Assembly (NCBI GenBank): GCA_017412505.1
Contig: JAFPXN010000133.1
Coordinates: 1-32,959 of the forward strand
Origin: Bacillota bacterium
GTDB lineage: Bacteria > Bacillota > Clostridia > Peptostreptococcales > Anaerovoracaceae
Direction: 5' to 3'
DNA length: 32,959 nt
Shown here: positions 7,702 through 14,963 of the stretch, one piece after another
Numbering within the stretch: position 1 is the first letter of the stretch
Layout of the letters: each line of letters begins with the position of its first letter
Translations under genes and position numbers: made by a program
The notes under the pieces: model-generated
What the model was told of the DNA's origin: nothing
Database searches by the model: none
The model's input: the letters and a program-made list of their open reading frames with translations, nothing else

Positions 7702-9173
7702 ACAGAAAACAGCAGCGGACAAAGACGCTTGCCCGCATCCTGGCCGTCATCGTCGCGCTGGCGATGGTGCTGATGTCGGGTTATTATCTTCTTTTGGCCT
7801 TTTCGGCCGGAGACGCCGCCTTTTTCGTCTACGCGGCGGAAGACCCGCAGACCGTCGAAAAGAACCTGAGCAAACTGGACGCCCTGCGGGACGTCGTCAA
7901 ATACATAGACGAGAACTATGCGGACGACGTGAACGTGGAAGACCTGACGGACGCCGCGTATAACGGCGTGTTCGACGCGCTCGACCGGTGGTCCGTCTAC
8001 TACAAGACGCAGGAGGAAAAGGACGCCTTCATCAACCAGGTGACCGGCAATTACGCCGGGATCGGGGTCACGATGACCCTGGACGGCGACGGCCGCTGCG
8101 TCATCACCCAGGTGAACACCCTGGGTCCCGCGTACGAAGCCGGCGTCAAGGCCGGGATGATCATCGTGAGCGCGGACGGCGCGGCCGTGAAGGGAAAGAC
8201 GCTGGACGAGATCTCTTCCCTCGTGCGGGGCGAGCCGGGCACGAAGGTGGCGCTGGATCTGGAGCTGGATGGCGCAACGCGGACGATGGAGATCGAGCGC
8301 CGCAGCATCAAGGCGCAGACGGTGACGTACGCCATGCTCGAGGATAAGATCGGCTATATCGCCATCTCCCAGTTCTCCGGCGATTCCTGGAAGGAATTCC
8401 GCGCCGCGAAGCTCAATCTGATCGCGGAGGGCATGGAAGCGCTCATCCTGGATCTGCGCGGCAACGGCGGCGGCGTTATGGGAGACGCTCTGAGCGTGGC
8501 CGGCATGCTGGTGCCGCAGGGCAAGCCGCTCGTCTACTACGAGCAGCAGGGCGAGATCTTCGACGAGGCGTACTCCGCCGGCGGAACGTATAAGGACGTG
8601 CCGCTTGCCGTCCTGATCGACGGTCACACGGCCAGCGCTTCGGAATGTCTGGCGGCTGCCGTCAAGGACAACGGCGCAGGTACGCTCATCGGCGAGACGA
8701 CGTATGGCAAGGGCGTGGCGCAGGAGCTGGTGACCCTGGACAACGGCGATAACTTCAAATTAACGTTCTGTCACTTCCTCACCCCGAACAAACAGCACAT
8801 CGACGGTGTGGGCATCGCGCCGGACATCGCCGTAAGCAACGGCGCAGGCCTGACAGCGGCCCAGATCGAGGCGATCGAGGCGAAGCTGCTGCCCATGAGC
8901 GAAGGACGGAAGTACTATAAAGGCCAGATCGGCCTGACGGTCCTGGCTGCCCAGCAGCGGCTGAAGATCGTCGGCTACGACGTGGACGAGAACGCCCGCA
9001 TGGACGAGAAAACCGTGGCGGCGCTGAAGCGCATCCAGGCGCTGTACGGCGCGTCGCCCTACGGCGGACTGGATTTCTGCACGATCGAACTGGTGGAGCG
9101 CGCGCTGAGCGAATACGTCTACGGCGGCACGGAAGACAAGCAGCTGCTGAAGGCCATCGAGGTGCTGAAATGA
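7698..9173 (+). CDS. S41 C-terminal processing protease with PDZ domain, first of a tandem pair
   Basis: A 491-residue secreted or membrane-anchored serine protease. A signal/anchor helix (residues about 13-36) precedes the S41 N-terminal region, a PDZ domain (about 115-200: NYAGIGVTMT, PAYEAGVKAGMIIVSADG) and the catalytic domain. The Ser/Lys dyad is Ser313 in HTASASE and Lys338 in TTYGKG, with the 25-residue spacing of CtpA/CtpB. The oxyanion region is DLRGNGGGV. The C-terminus (about 400-470: GLTVLAAQQRLKIVGYD, MDEKTVAALKRIQ) resembles a peptidoglycan-binding repeat. The next gene encodes a paralogue and overlaps it by ATGA. Target proteins are unknown. Confidence 0.93.
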   Translation: MNRKQQRTKTLARILAVIVALAMVLMSGYYLLLAFSAGDAAFFVYAAEDPQTVEKNLSKLDALRDVVKYIDENYADDVNVEDLTDAAYNGVFDALDRWSVYYKTQEEKDAFINQVTGNYAGIGVTMTLDGDGRCVITQVNTLGPAYEAGVKAGMIIVSADGAAVKGKTLDEISSLVRGEPGTKVALDLELDGATRTMEIERRSIKAQTVTYAMLEDKIGYIAISQFSGDSWKEFRAAKLNLIAEGMEALILDLRGNGGGVMGDALSVAGMLVPQGKPLVYYEQQGEIFDEAYSAGGTYKDVPLAVLIDGHTASASECLAAAVKDNGAGTLIGETTYGKGVAQELVTLDNGDNFKLTFCHFLTPNKQHIDGVGIAPDIAVSNGAGLTAAQIEAIEAKLLPMSEGRKYYKGQIGLTVLAAQQRLKIVGYDVDENARMDEKTVAALKRIQALYGASPYGGLDFCTIELVERALSEYVYGGTEDKQLLKAIEVLK

Positions 9174-10594
9174 GGCTGTTCCGGAAACTGGCCGCGCTCG
9201 CCGCTGCCGCAGGCATCGTGATCGGCACGGCTGCGCCGGTCCGCGCCATGACGTTCTTCTATGGGGAAACCCCCATCGACCTGCGCATGGACGCGCTGCA
9301 GGAGATGATCGAGGAAGTCCGGGAGAACTATAAAGACGAGACGGCGATGGACGATATCTTCCTTGGCATCTACAAGGGGCTGTTCAGCAGCCTGGGCGAT
9401 CCCTGGACCGAGTTCGTCACGCCGGTGGAAGCGCCTCCGGGCACGAATTTCATCACCAACGACGTGGACGAAGTCTACGAAGGCATCGGCATCGTCATCC
9501 GCAAGACCGACGGCGGGCTGCGCATCTCCAGCGTGGTGAGCGGGTCCCCGGCGTTTCAGGCGGGCATCCACTCCGGCGACTACATCCTGAAGGTGGGTCC
9601 CGTGGACGTGACGGAGATGACTTCGGAAGAGGCCGCCCAGCTGATCCGCGGCACCAGCGGCAGCTCGGTGACCCTCACCGTCGACCGGGACGGCGACGTG
9701 AAGGTGTTCGAGGTGATCCGGCAGGTCATCCGTACCGATACCGTCGCGGCGGAGATGCTGGACGACGGCATCGGATATATCAGGATCCGCTCGTTTTCCG
9801 CCGGCACAGCGGATTGCTTCGCGGAAGAGTACGACAAGCTGGCAGCGCAGGGCGCGAAAGGCATCGTGCTGGATCTGCGGGGCAACGGCGGCGGATCGGT
9901 GGAGCAGGCGGTATCCGTGGCGGATCATCTCATCCACAGAAACGGCGTCATCTCCATCTTCAAACGCCAGGGCGAAGTGATCGAGACGGTCCATTCGACC
10001 GCGGACGATTTTGCGAACCTGCCGGTCGTGTGCCTGGTGGATCACAACACGGCCAGCGCGTCGGAGCTGCTGACGGCAGCTCTGAAGGACCATAAAGCCG
10101 CGACGGTCGCCGGCGAGACGACCTACGGCAAGGGCGTGGCCCAATTCATAGGCTCCGGAGGCAAGGGCAACTATTTTAAACTGTCGATCTACTATTTCCT
10201 CTCCCCGAAAGGAAACGACATCGACGGCGTCGGCATCCAGCCGGACGTGGCCATCTACAATCAGAGCGAACGCAGCGAAGAAGAGATCGCGGCCATCCGG
10301 GCTTCCATGGCGCCGATCAACGAGGAGAAGAAATATTACGCGGGCCAGAGCGGCCTGAACGTATACGGCGTGCAGCAGAGGCTGCAGGCGATGGGCTACG
10401 ACGCGGCGCCTACGGGCGTCATGGACGCGAAGACCGTCGCGGCCCTGAAGCTCCTGCAGGCCGAAGCGGGCGCCTGCCCCTACGGCGGACTGGATTACTG
10501 CACGCTGGGGATCGTAAAGGATAAGTTCGACGCGTGGTGCAGCCCGGCGTCCGAAGACGCTGCGCTGGCGAAGGCGCTCGAGTTGTTGAAATGA
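9170..10594 (+). CDS. S41 C-terminal processing protease with PDZ domain, second of a tandem pair
   Basis: A 474-residue paralogue of the preceding gene. A signal peptide (residues 1 to about 26, RKLAALAAAAGIVIGTAAPVRA) suggests export. PDZ domain at about 100-185 (YEGIGIVIRK, PAFQAGIHSGDYILKV). Catalytic dyad Ser296 (NTASASE) and Lys321 (TTYGKG), again 25 apart; DLRGNGGGS supplies the oxyanion loop. The C-terminal domain (GLNVYGVQQRLQAMGYD, MDAKTVAALKLLQAEAG, PYGGLDYCT) closely mirrors its neighbour's, which supports local duplication. The leader differs: the first copy keeps a longer membrane anchor, while this one has a cleavable-looking peptide. They may differ in location or targets. Confidence 0.93.
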   Translation: MRLFRKLAALAAAAGIVIGTAAPVRAMTFFYGETPIDLRMDALQEMIEEVRENYKDETAMDDIFLGIYKGLFSSLGDPWTEFVTPVEAPPGTNFITNDVDEVYEGIGIVIRKTDGGLRISSVVSGSPAFQAGIHSGDYILKVGPVDVTEMTSEEAAQLIRGTSGSSVTLTVDRDGDVKVFEVIRQVIRTDTVAAEMLDDGIGYIRIRSFSAGTADCFAEEYDKLAAQGAKGIVLDLRGNGGGSVEQAVSVADHLIHRNGVISIFKRQGEVIETVHSTADDFANLPVVCLVDHNTASASELLTAALKDHKAATVAGETTYGKGVAQFIGSGGKGNYFKLSIYYFLSPKGNDIDGVGIQPDVAIYNQSERSEEEIAAIRASMAPINEEKKYYAGQSGLNVYGVQQRLQAMGYDAAPTGVMDAKTVAALKLLQAEAGACPYGGLDYCTLGIVKDKFDAWCSPASEDAALAKALELLK

Positions 10595-10604
10595 GGTGTT
10601 TGCA

Positions 10605-11159
10605 ATGTATGAGGAACTGAAATTGCAGGCAGCGAAGGCTGCGGAAGAGATCATGGCTGCGGCGAAACTGGAGGAAGGCGACGTGCTGGTCGTCGGCTGC
10701 TCGTCCAGCGAAGTGTGCGGACAGAAGATCGGCTCCGATTCCAACGAAGACGTGGCGAGAGCCGTGTTCGCCGGCATCTGGGAGACCGCGAAGGCGCATC
10801 AGGTCTGGCTGGCAGCCCAATGCTGCGAGCATCTGAACCGCGCCATCATCATGGAGGCCGCCTGCGCGAAGCAGTACGGGCTTCCGAGGGTCAACGTCGT
10901 GCCGCAGAAGAAGGCCGGCGGATCGTTCGCGACGGCCGCCTACGCGAACTTCGAAAAGCCCGTGGCTGTCGAGGAGATGCATATCGCCCGGGCCGGTCTG
11001 GACATCGGAGACACGTTTATCGGTATGCACATGGGCAAGGTCTGCGTACCCGTCAGGCTGTCCATGAAGCAGATCGGCGAGGCGCATTTGACGGCCTGCC
11101 GCGTGCGGCCGAAGTTCATCGGCGGAAACCGCGCGGTCTACGACGAGAGCCTGAAATAG
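10605..11159 (+). CDS. UPF0340 / TIGR01440 family protein (YwlG-like)
   Basis: A 184-residue cytoplasmic protein of a conserved Firmicute family without assigned function. Recognisable segments: DVLVVGCSSSEVCGQKIGS, QCCEHLNRAIIME, NVVPQKKAGGSFATAAY, DIGDTFIGMHMGKVCVPVR and the C-terminal RPKFIGGNRAVYD. I choose ATG at 10605 because AGGTG lies 6 nt upstream; a GTG at 10596 is in frame but overlaps that ribosome site. It follows the protease pair by 10 nt and is the last gene before a strong terminator. Confidence 0.88.
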   Translation: MYEELKLQAAKAAEEIMAAAKLEEGDVLVVGCSSSEVCGQKIGSDSNEDVARAVFAGIWETAKAHQVWLAAQCCEHLNRAIIMEAACAKQYGLPRVNVVPQKKAGGSFATAAYANFEKPVAVEEMHIARAGLDIGDTFIGMHMGKVCVPVRLSMKQIGEAHLTACRVRPKFIGGNRAVYDESLK

Positions 11160-11173
11160 CGAGAGAGAAAGCG

Positions 11174-11202
11174 AGACCCGCACGAACCGTGCGGGTCTTT
11201 TT
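11174..11202 (+). terminator. Rho-independent terminator of the hslO operon
   Basis: An 11-bp stem (11174-11184 with 11188-11198), loop AAC, then TTTTT. It follows the UPF0340 stop by 14 nt. The minus strand has no good T-run after it, so it acts mainly rightward. Confidence 0.9.
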
Positions 11203-11234
11203 ATATCGCGGCCGAGTGCGGCCTTCGAATCGTC

Positions 11235-12173
11235 TCACTTGCTCTGCAGTTTGCCGATCTGCCTGGCCCAATTGCCCCAGGCTTCCGTAATGAGTTTGCG
11301 GCCGGCATACATGGCGGCGAGGGACGGATCGAGGGGCGGCGCGATCTCCACCACGTCGAATCCGATGATGGGAAGCGCTTCGAACAGCATGTTGAGGAGC
11401 GTGAGCGCCATCCGGGACGTAAGTCCTCCGAACTGCGGCGTGCCGGTGCCTGCGGCGTAGGCAGGATCCAGCGCGTCGATGTCGAAAGTGAGGTAGATCT
11501 TGTTGTACCGGCTCATCTTGTCGATGCAGTCCTTCGCGACGGATTCGATTCCCTCCGCATAACAGTCGTAAGCGGTCTTCACCTGGATGGGATTGTTTTT
11601 ATACAGTTCGAATTCGTCCGGTTCAATGGATCGGATACCTATGAAATACAGGTTCTCAAAGCCCTGGATGTTTTTCAGTTCCAGCGCTCTGCGTTCCGTG
11701 TTGCCATGGGACAGTTTATCGCCCTCCAACGCGTCGCACAGGTCCATATGAGCGTCCACATGGATGATGCCGAAGGGTTCGTCCAGGGCATCGTCGATGC
11801 CGCGTTCCACGGGGATCGTAACGCTGTGATCGCCGCCTATCATGGTGATCTTTCTGCCTGCCTTTACGAGACCGCAGACGAATTTCTGAATGCCCGCGAA
11901 CACCTCTTCCCGGTCTTCCATCGTAAGGGGAAAGTTGCCGGCATCCACGACGTTAAAGGTATCGAACCACTCCAGGCGCTCCGTGCAGGGCGTGGACTGC
12001 AGGGTGTTGGCCCGCAGCATGTCCGGCGCCTGGGCTGCCCCCGTGCGGTAGCTGGCGCCTCCGTCGAAGGGAATGCCTAACAGTACGGTGTCCGCCTCTT
12101 CCAGAGGCATGTCCGGGCGGTTGAGCCCGCACCAGGCGGCGGGATCCATAGCATATTTATCTTTCGTTATCAT
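11235..12173 (-). CDS. speB: Agmatinase/arginase-family ureohydrolase
   Basis: A 312-residue binuclear manganese enzyme, probably hydrolysing agmatine to putrescine and urea. The metal ligands are visible: GGDHS (His116), HVDAHMDL (Asp140, His142, Asp144) and FDIDALDPAYAAGTGTP (Asp231, Asp233). GIPFDGGASYRTGAAQAP and GFDVVEIAPPLD are also typical. The usual SHGTPFRRA segment reads SHGNTERRA, so the substrate could differ, for example guanidinobutyrate. GGAG lies at 7 nt spacing before the ATG. It is 48 nt downstream of the deacylase gene and may share its promoter. Confidence 0.88.
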   Translation of the reverse strand: MITKDKYAMDPAAWCGLNRPDMPLEEADTVLLGIPFDGGASYRTGAAQAPDMLRANTLQSTPCTERLEWFDTFNVVDAGNFPLTMEDREEVFAGIQKFVCGLVKAGRKITMIGGDHSVTIPVERGIDDALDEPFGIIHVDAHMDLCDALEGDKLSHGNTERRALELKNIQGFENLYFIGIRSIEPDEFELYKNNPIQVKTAYDCYAEGIESVAKDCIDKMSRYNKIYLTFDIDALDPAYAAGTGTPQFGGLTSRMALTLLNMLFEALPIIGFDVVEIAPPLDPSLAAMYAGRKLITEAWGNWARQIGKLQSK

Positions 12174-12221
12174 GGGAAAACTCCTTTTCTTCTCGATACG
12201 GTGCGATAGCGTCCGTGCCGT

Positions 12222-12728
12222 TTATTCCTCCGGCACGTAGGGGAGATCCCGGATCAAGACCTCGTTTCCGTGGGCGCGGAGCAGCCACAGCAGATCTTCC
12301 GTCTTCAGCCAGACGGTGGCGGTGTTGTCGTTGGGATGCGCACCGATGAGCGCCGGAGGCTGCAGAAAGTACGAATCGAGGATGAGTTTTACGCTGCGGC
12401 TTTCGTCGTTCAGGAGGCCCAGAGGGGTCACTGCGCCGGGGATGAGGCGCAGCACGCTTTCCAGCTCCTCCGCAGAGGCGAATTTCGGCTGCCGCAGGCC
12501 TTCCGCTTTGCGCAGCGCTTTCAGGTCTACCCGCTTGTCGCCCTTCACCGTGATCAGATAATAGTTCTGCGTCTTGTCTTCGCGCACGAAAAGATTCTTG
12601 GCGTCCGCTTCCGGGTGGGGCATGGGGATCTTCGAAACGTCCTCCATGTTCCAGACTGCCGGGTGCTCCGTGATCTCGAAGTCCACGCCGCAGTTTTTCA
12701 GATGTTCGTAGATTTCCTGCTTATTCAT
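12222..12728 (-). CDS. PrdX/YbaK-type prolyl-tRNA deacylase
   Basis: A 168-residue aminoacyl-tRNA editing protein that hydrolyses mischarged Ala- (or Cys-) tRNA-Pro in trans. Family segments: FEITEHPAVWNMEDV, AKNLFVREDKTQNYYLITVKGDKRVDLK (the lysine of AKNLF is a conserved active-site residue), FASAEELESVLRLIPGAVTPLGLLND and IGAHPNDNTATVWL. I set the start at 12728 (MNKQEIYEHL). The eight codons before it lie in the -10 box and have no family match. There is no ribosome site, and TGCTATAAT ends 6 nt before ATG, so the mRNA is probably leaderless. PrdX proteins are often encoded near D-proline reductase genes in Stickland fermenters, and here a related reductase module follows within 2 kb. Confidence 0.88.
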   Translation of the reverse strand: MNKQEIYEHLKNCGVDFEITEHPAVWNMEDVSKIPMPHPEADAKNLFVREDKTQNYYLITVKGDKRVDLKALRKAEGLRQPKFASAEELESVLRLIPGAVTPLGLLNDESRSVKLILDSYFLQPPALIGAHPNDNTATVWLKTEDLLWLLRAHGNEVLIRDLPYVPEE

Positions 12729-12734
12729 AACAGT

Positions 12735-12743
12735 ATTATAGCA
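12735..12743 (-). promoter_or_regulatory. Extended -10 promoter of the prolyl-tRNA deacylase, leaderless geometry
   Basis: Minus strand TGCTATAAT, then ACTGTT, then ATG at 12728: the same 6-nt spacing as ispE. Where a -35 would lie (about 12758-12763) the sequence is the G/C-rich arm of the 54-bp palindrome, so no -35 element exists. Confidence 0.6.
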
Positions 12744-12745
12744 TC

Positions 12746-12799
12746 GTTTCACAGGGACGGGGGAGTGATACGCGTATCACTCCCCCGTCCCTGTGAAAC
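12746..12799. repeat. Perfect 54-bp palindrome, REP-like
   Basis: Both 27-bp halves are exact reverse complements with no spacer. The left half reads GTTTCACAGGGACGGGGGAG then TGATACG. The CACAGGGAC/GTCCCTGTG edges resemble the CACGGGGACAGG cores of the other two hairpins, but the inner sequence differs. It lies between two divergent genes and directly abuts the deacylase promoter. Confidence 0.9.
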
Positions 12800-12891
12800 A
12801 TTTGTCCTGCAGATTTACGGGTTGGTTCTTTTGTGATATCTTAACAATGTAGGGCATATACATTTTTGACAGAATGAAAAGAGGTGTTTCC

Positions 12892-14415
12892 ATGTCGTTC
12901 GTCCGCAATAACGAATCCGCATTCAGCGATACCAGGACCCGCAGCCAGAAGCTGACGCCCTGTTCGGGCATGTGCTCCTTCTGCACGGAGGACTGCGCCG
13001 GCACCTGCGAGATCGGCCTCTCCGCCGTCCTCGGCAAGGCCATGGTCTATCCGACGAATACCGGCAGCAACCAGATCGCAAGCGAAAAGGATAATCCGAT
13101 CGATTATTCCATTTTTAACATCAACGGACGCTGCTTCGGCGCGCTGGGCGCCCCGGAGAACGGCGAATATCCGTCCATCTACAACGTGAAAACGGAACGG
13201 GTCATCGGCAAGCGCAATCCCGTGAAGATCGCGCTGCCGTTCACGCTGCCCGCGCTCATCAAACTCAACTGGAAAGATTATTTCGCGGCGGCGGCCATGG
13301 CCGGCACCATCTGCGTCATCGGCGAAGGTGCTCCCAGCAAGGATCTGGATCTGAAGCTGGAGAACGGCAAGATCGTCCGCTTCGAGAAACTGAAGGAGAT
13401 GCTGGGTGCGTTCAACCGCTACGACCGGGGCTACGGCCAGATCGTGCTGCAGTGCAATGTGGAAGACGACGCGATGGGCCTGCCGGAATACGCGATCCGG
13501 GAGTGCGGCGCCAAGGGCATCGAATTCAAATTCGGCCAGAGCGCCAAGGGCACGCAGCCCGCGAACCGCATCGGTTCCCTGGAGGCCGCGATCGCCAAGA
13601 AGAAGGAAGGCTTTATCGTCTATCCCGACCCGGAAGATCCGGCTGTGGCGGAAGCGGCAAAACGCGGCGCGGCGCCGAAGTTCTGGTCTTACGCACGGCT
13701 GCCCATGTGGACGGAAGAGAGCCTGGGCAAGCGCATCGAAGAGCTGCGCGCCAAGGGCCTGCAGAACGTCTATTTCAAGACCGCCGGTTTCGATCCCTCC
13801 GATATGGAGCGCCTGCTGCGCATGGCGTCCGACCTGGAAGTGGATATGGTCACGTTCGACGGCGCCGGCGGCGGTTCCGGCTACAGCCCGGACAAGATGA
13901 TGAACGAATTCGGCCTGCCCGCGGCCTGCATCGAGAGCGCGATCGTTCCCATGTGCGGCCGCCTGAAAGCGGAAGGCAAGTATATCCCGTCCATCGTCAT
14001 CACCGGCGGATTCGCGACGGAAGATCAGGCGTATAAGGCGCTGGCGCTGGGCGCTCCCTACGTGACCGCCGTAGGCCTCTGCCGCGCGACGATGGCTGCG
14101 GCCATGGTGGGCAAGAAGGTAGGCGATCAGCTGAAGGAAGGCACCGTGCCGGCCCATCTGCAGAAGTTCGGTTCCTGCGCGGACGACCTGTTCCTGGAAC
14201 TGGGCGAAGTGCGCGGCCTGTACGGTGAAGAGGCGGAGAGCATGTCCCTCGGTGCAGTGGGAGCCTATTCCTACCTGCGCAAGATGACGTTCGGCGTACA
14301 GCATTTCGCAGCGCTCAACCGCAAATTCGACGTTGCGCTGGCAGACCGCAGCGACCTGATCCCTCTGACGCAGGATGCGCGCATGCTGCTGAAGGGCACC
14401 TGGTTCGACTGGTAA
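12892..14415 (+). CDS. FMN-binding glutamate-synthase-like oxidoreductase with N-terminal Cys cluster
   Basis: A 507-residue protein of the FMN-binding glutamate synthase family, related to the alpha/beta-barrel domain of GltB but lacking the amidotransferase and GXGXG domains. Barrel motifs include GIEFKFGQSAKG, MVTFDGAGGGSGYSP, the IVITGGFATEDQAYKALALGA phosphate-binding strand and GLCRATMAAAMVG. The N-terminus holds Cys24, 28, 31, 35 and 39 (CX3CX2CX3CX3C), a likely Fe-S or zinc site. The substrate is unknown; glutamate synthesis would need a glutaminase partner that is not nearby. AAGAGGTG decides the start at 12892. It ends in its own terminator, so it is probably a separate unit from grdX. 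Confidence 0.82.
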   Translation: MSFVRNNESAFSDTRTRSQKLTPCSGMCSFCTEDCAGTCEIGLSAVLGKAMVYPTNTGSNQIASEKDNPIDYSIFNINGRCFGALGAPENGEYPSIYNVKTERVIGKRNPVKIALPFTLPALIKLNWKDYFAAAAMAGTICVIGEGAPSKDLDLKLENGKIVRFEKLKEMLGAFNRYDRGYGQIVLQCNVEDDAMGLPEYAIRECGAKGIEFKFGQSAKGTQPANRIGSLEAAIAKKKEGFIVYPDPEDPAVAEAAKRGAAPKFWSYARLPMWTEESLGKRIEELRAKGLQNVYFKTAGFDPSDMERLLRMASDLEVDMVTFDGAGGGSGYSPDKMMNEFGLPAACIESAIVPMCGRLKAEGKYIPSIVITGGFATEDQAYKALALGAPYVTAVGLCRATMAAAMVGKKVGDQLKEGTVPAHLQKFGSCADDLFLELGEVRGLYGEEAESMSLGAVGAYSYLRKMTFGVQHFAALNRKFDVALADRSDLIPLTQDARMLLKGTWFDW

Positions 14416-14429
14416 TCCTTTGTGCAATC

Positions 14430-14454
14430 AGCCGGCCTTCGGGCCGGCTTTTTT
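14430..14454 (+). terminator. Rho-independent terminator
   Basis: Stem AGCCGGCC / GGCCGGCT with a TTCG tetraloop, followed by a T-run. It closes the FMN-binding glutamate-synthase-like gene, 14 nt after its stop. Confidence 0.92.
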
Positions 14455-14535
14455 ATTTGCGTCACCTATAAATCCATACAAAAATTTACACGTCATTCAC
14501 AAAACAAATGGTGGCGGCAGATCTATCGGCAGGAT

Positions 14536-14541
14536 TATAAT
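14536..14541 (+). promoter_or_regulatory. Probable -10 box of the grdX operon
   Basis: A consensus TATAAT in an AT-rich gap, 24 nt before the chosen grdX ATG. The -35 region (TGGCGG at 14512-14517, 18 bp spacing) is a poor match. I see no riboswitch fold in the 14455-14565 leader. Confidence 0.4.
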
Positions 14542-14565
14542 CAAATGAGAGGAAAGGCGTTTGGC

Positions 14566-14949
14566 ATGACCCCCATGAAGGCAAGTATTATTTCTAACAA
14601 CGTGGATATTGAGGATCTTGTGCCAAGCGCCTTTTCGCTTTTTCTTCTCCCCGGAGGCTCCGCAGAAGACGTGCTGACAGCCGCCCGCGACCGCATCCAT
14701 CTCGGCGCGAAGCTGCTGGCGCATCCGATGGCCGGCCGCCTGCGTCCGAACGAGACGCCTTACAGGACGGTCGTTCTGGAGGAAGCGGAAGGACCGCTGG
14801 ATCTGTCCAGCTTCGAGATCATCGAATACTGTCTGGCGGAGGAGAAGAAATACGAAAGCAGCCGCAAAAAATATGACGAACCGCTGCTTCCCGACCTGCG
14901 GTTCATCAATTGCGAGATCCTGAAAAGCATATTGGAAGAATTATCTTAG
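14566..14949 (+). CDS. grdX: GrdX family protein
   Basis: A 127-residue protein of the GrdX family, found at the head of glycine, sarcosine and betaine reductase operons; its biochemical role is unknown. Recognisable: SIISNNVDIED at the N-terminus, LLAHPMAGRLRPNETPYR (the HP..g...PNETPY signature) and LDLSSFEIIEYCL. ATG at 14566 is preceded by AGAGGAAAGG; ATG at 14575 is also in frame. It ends 14 nt before the next gene. The frame is open further upstream, but that part overlaps the promoter and terminator and is not conserved-looking. Confidence 0.8.
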   Translation: MTPMKASIISNNVDIEDLVPSAFSLFLLPGGSAEDVLTAARDRIHLGAKLLAHPMAGRLRPNETPYRTVVLEEAEGPLDLSSFEIIEYCLAEEKKYESSRKKYDEPLLPDLRFINCEILKSILEELS

Positions 14950-14963
14950 AGAAGGAGGTACGC

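Noticed and set aside
14455..14565. Glycine riboswitch or other leader structure before grdX
   Set aside because: The leader is short and AT-rich with no conserved riboswitch pairing that I can see, and the -10 box at 14536 leaves only about 20 nt of leader.
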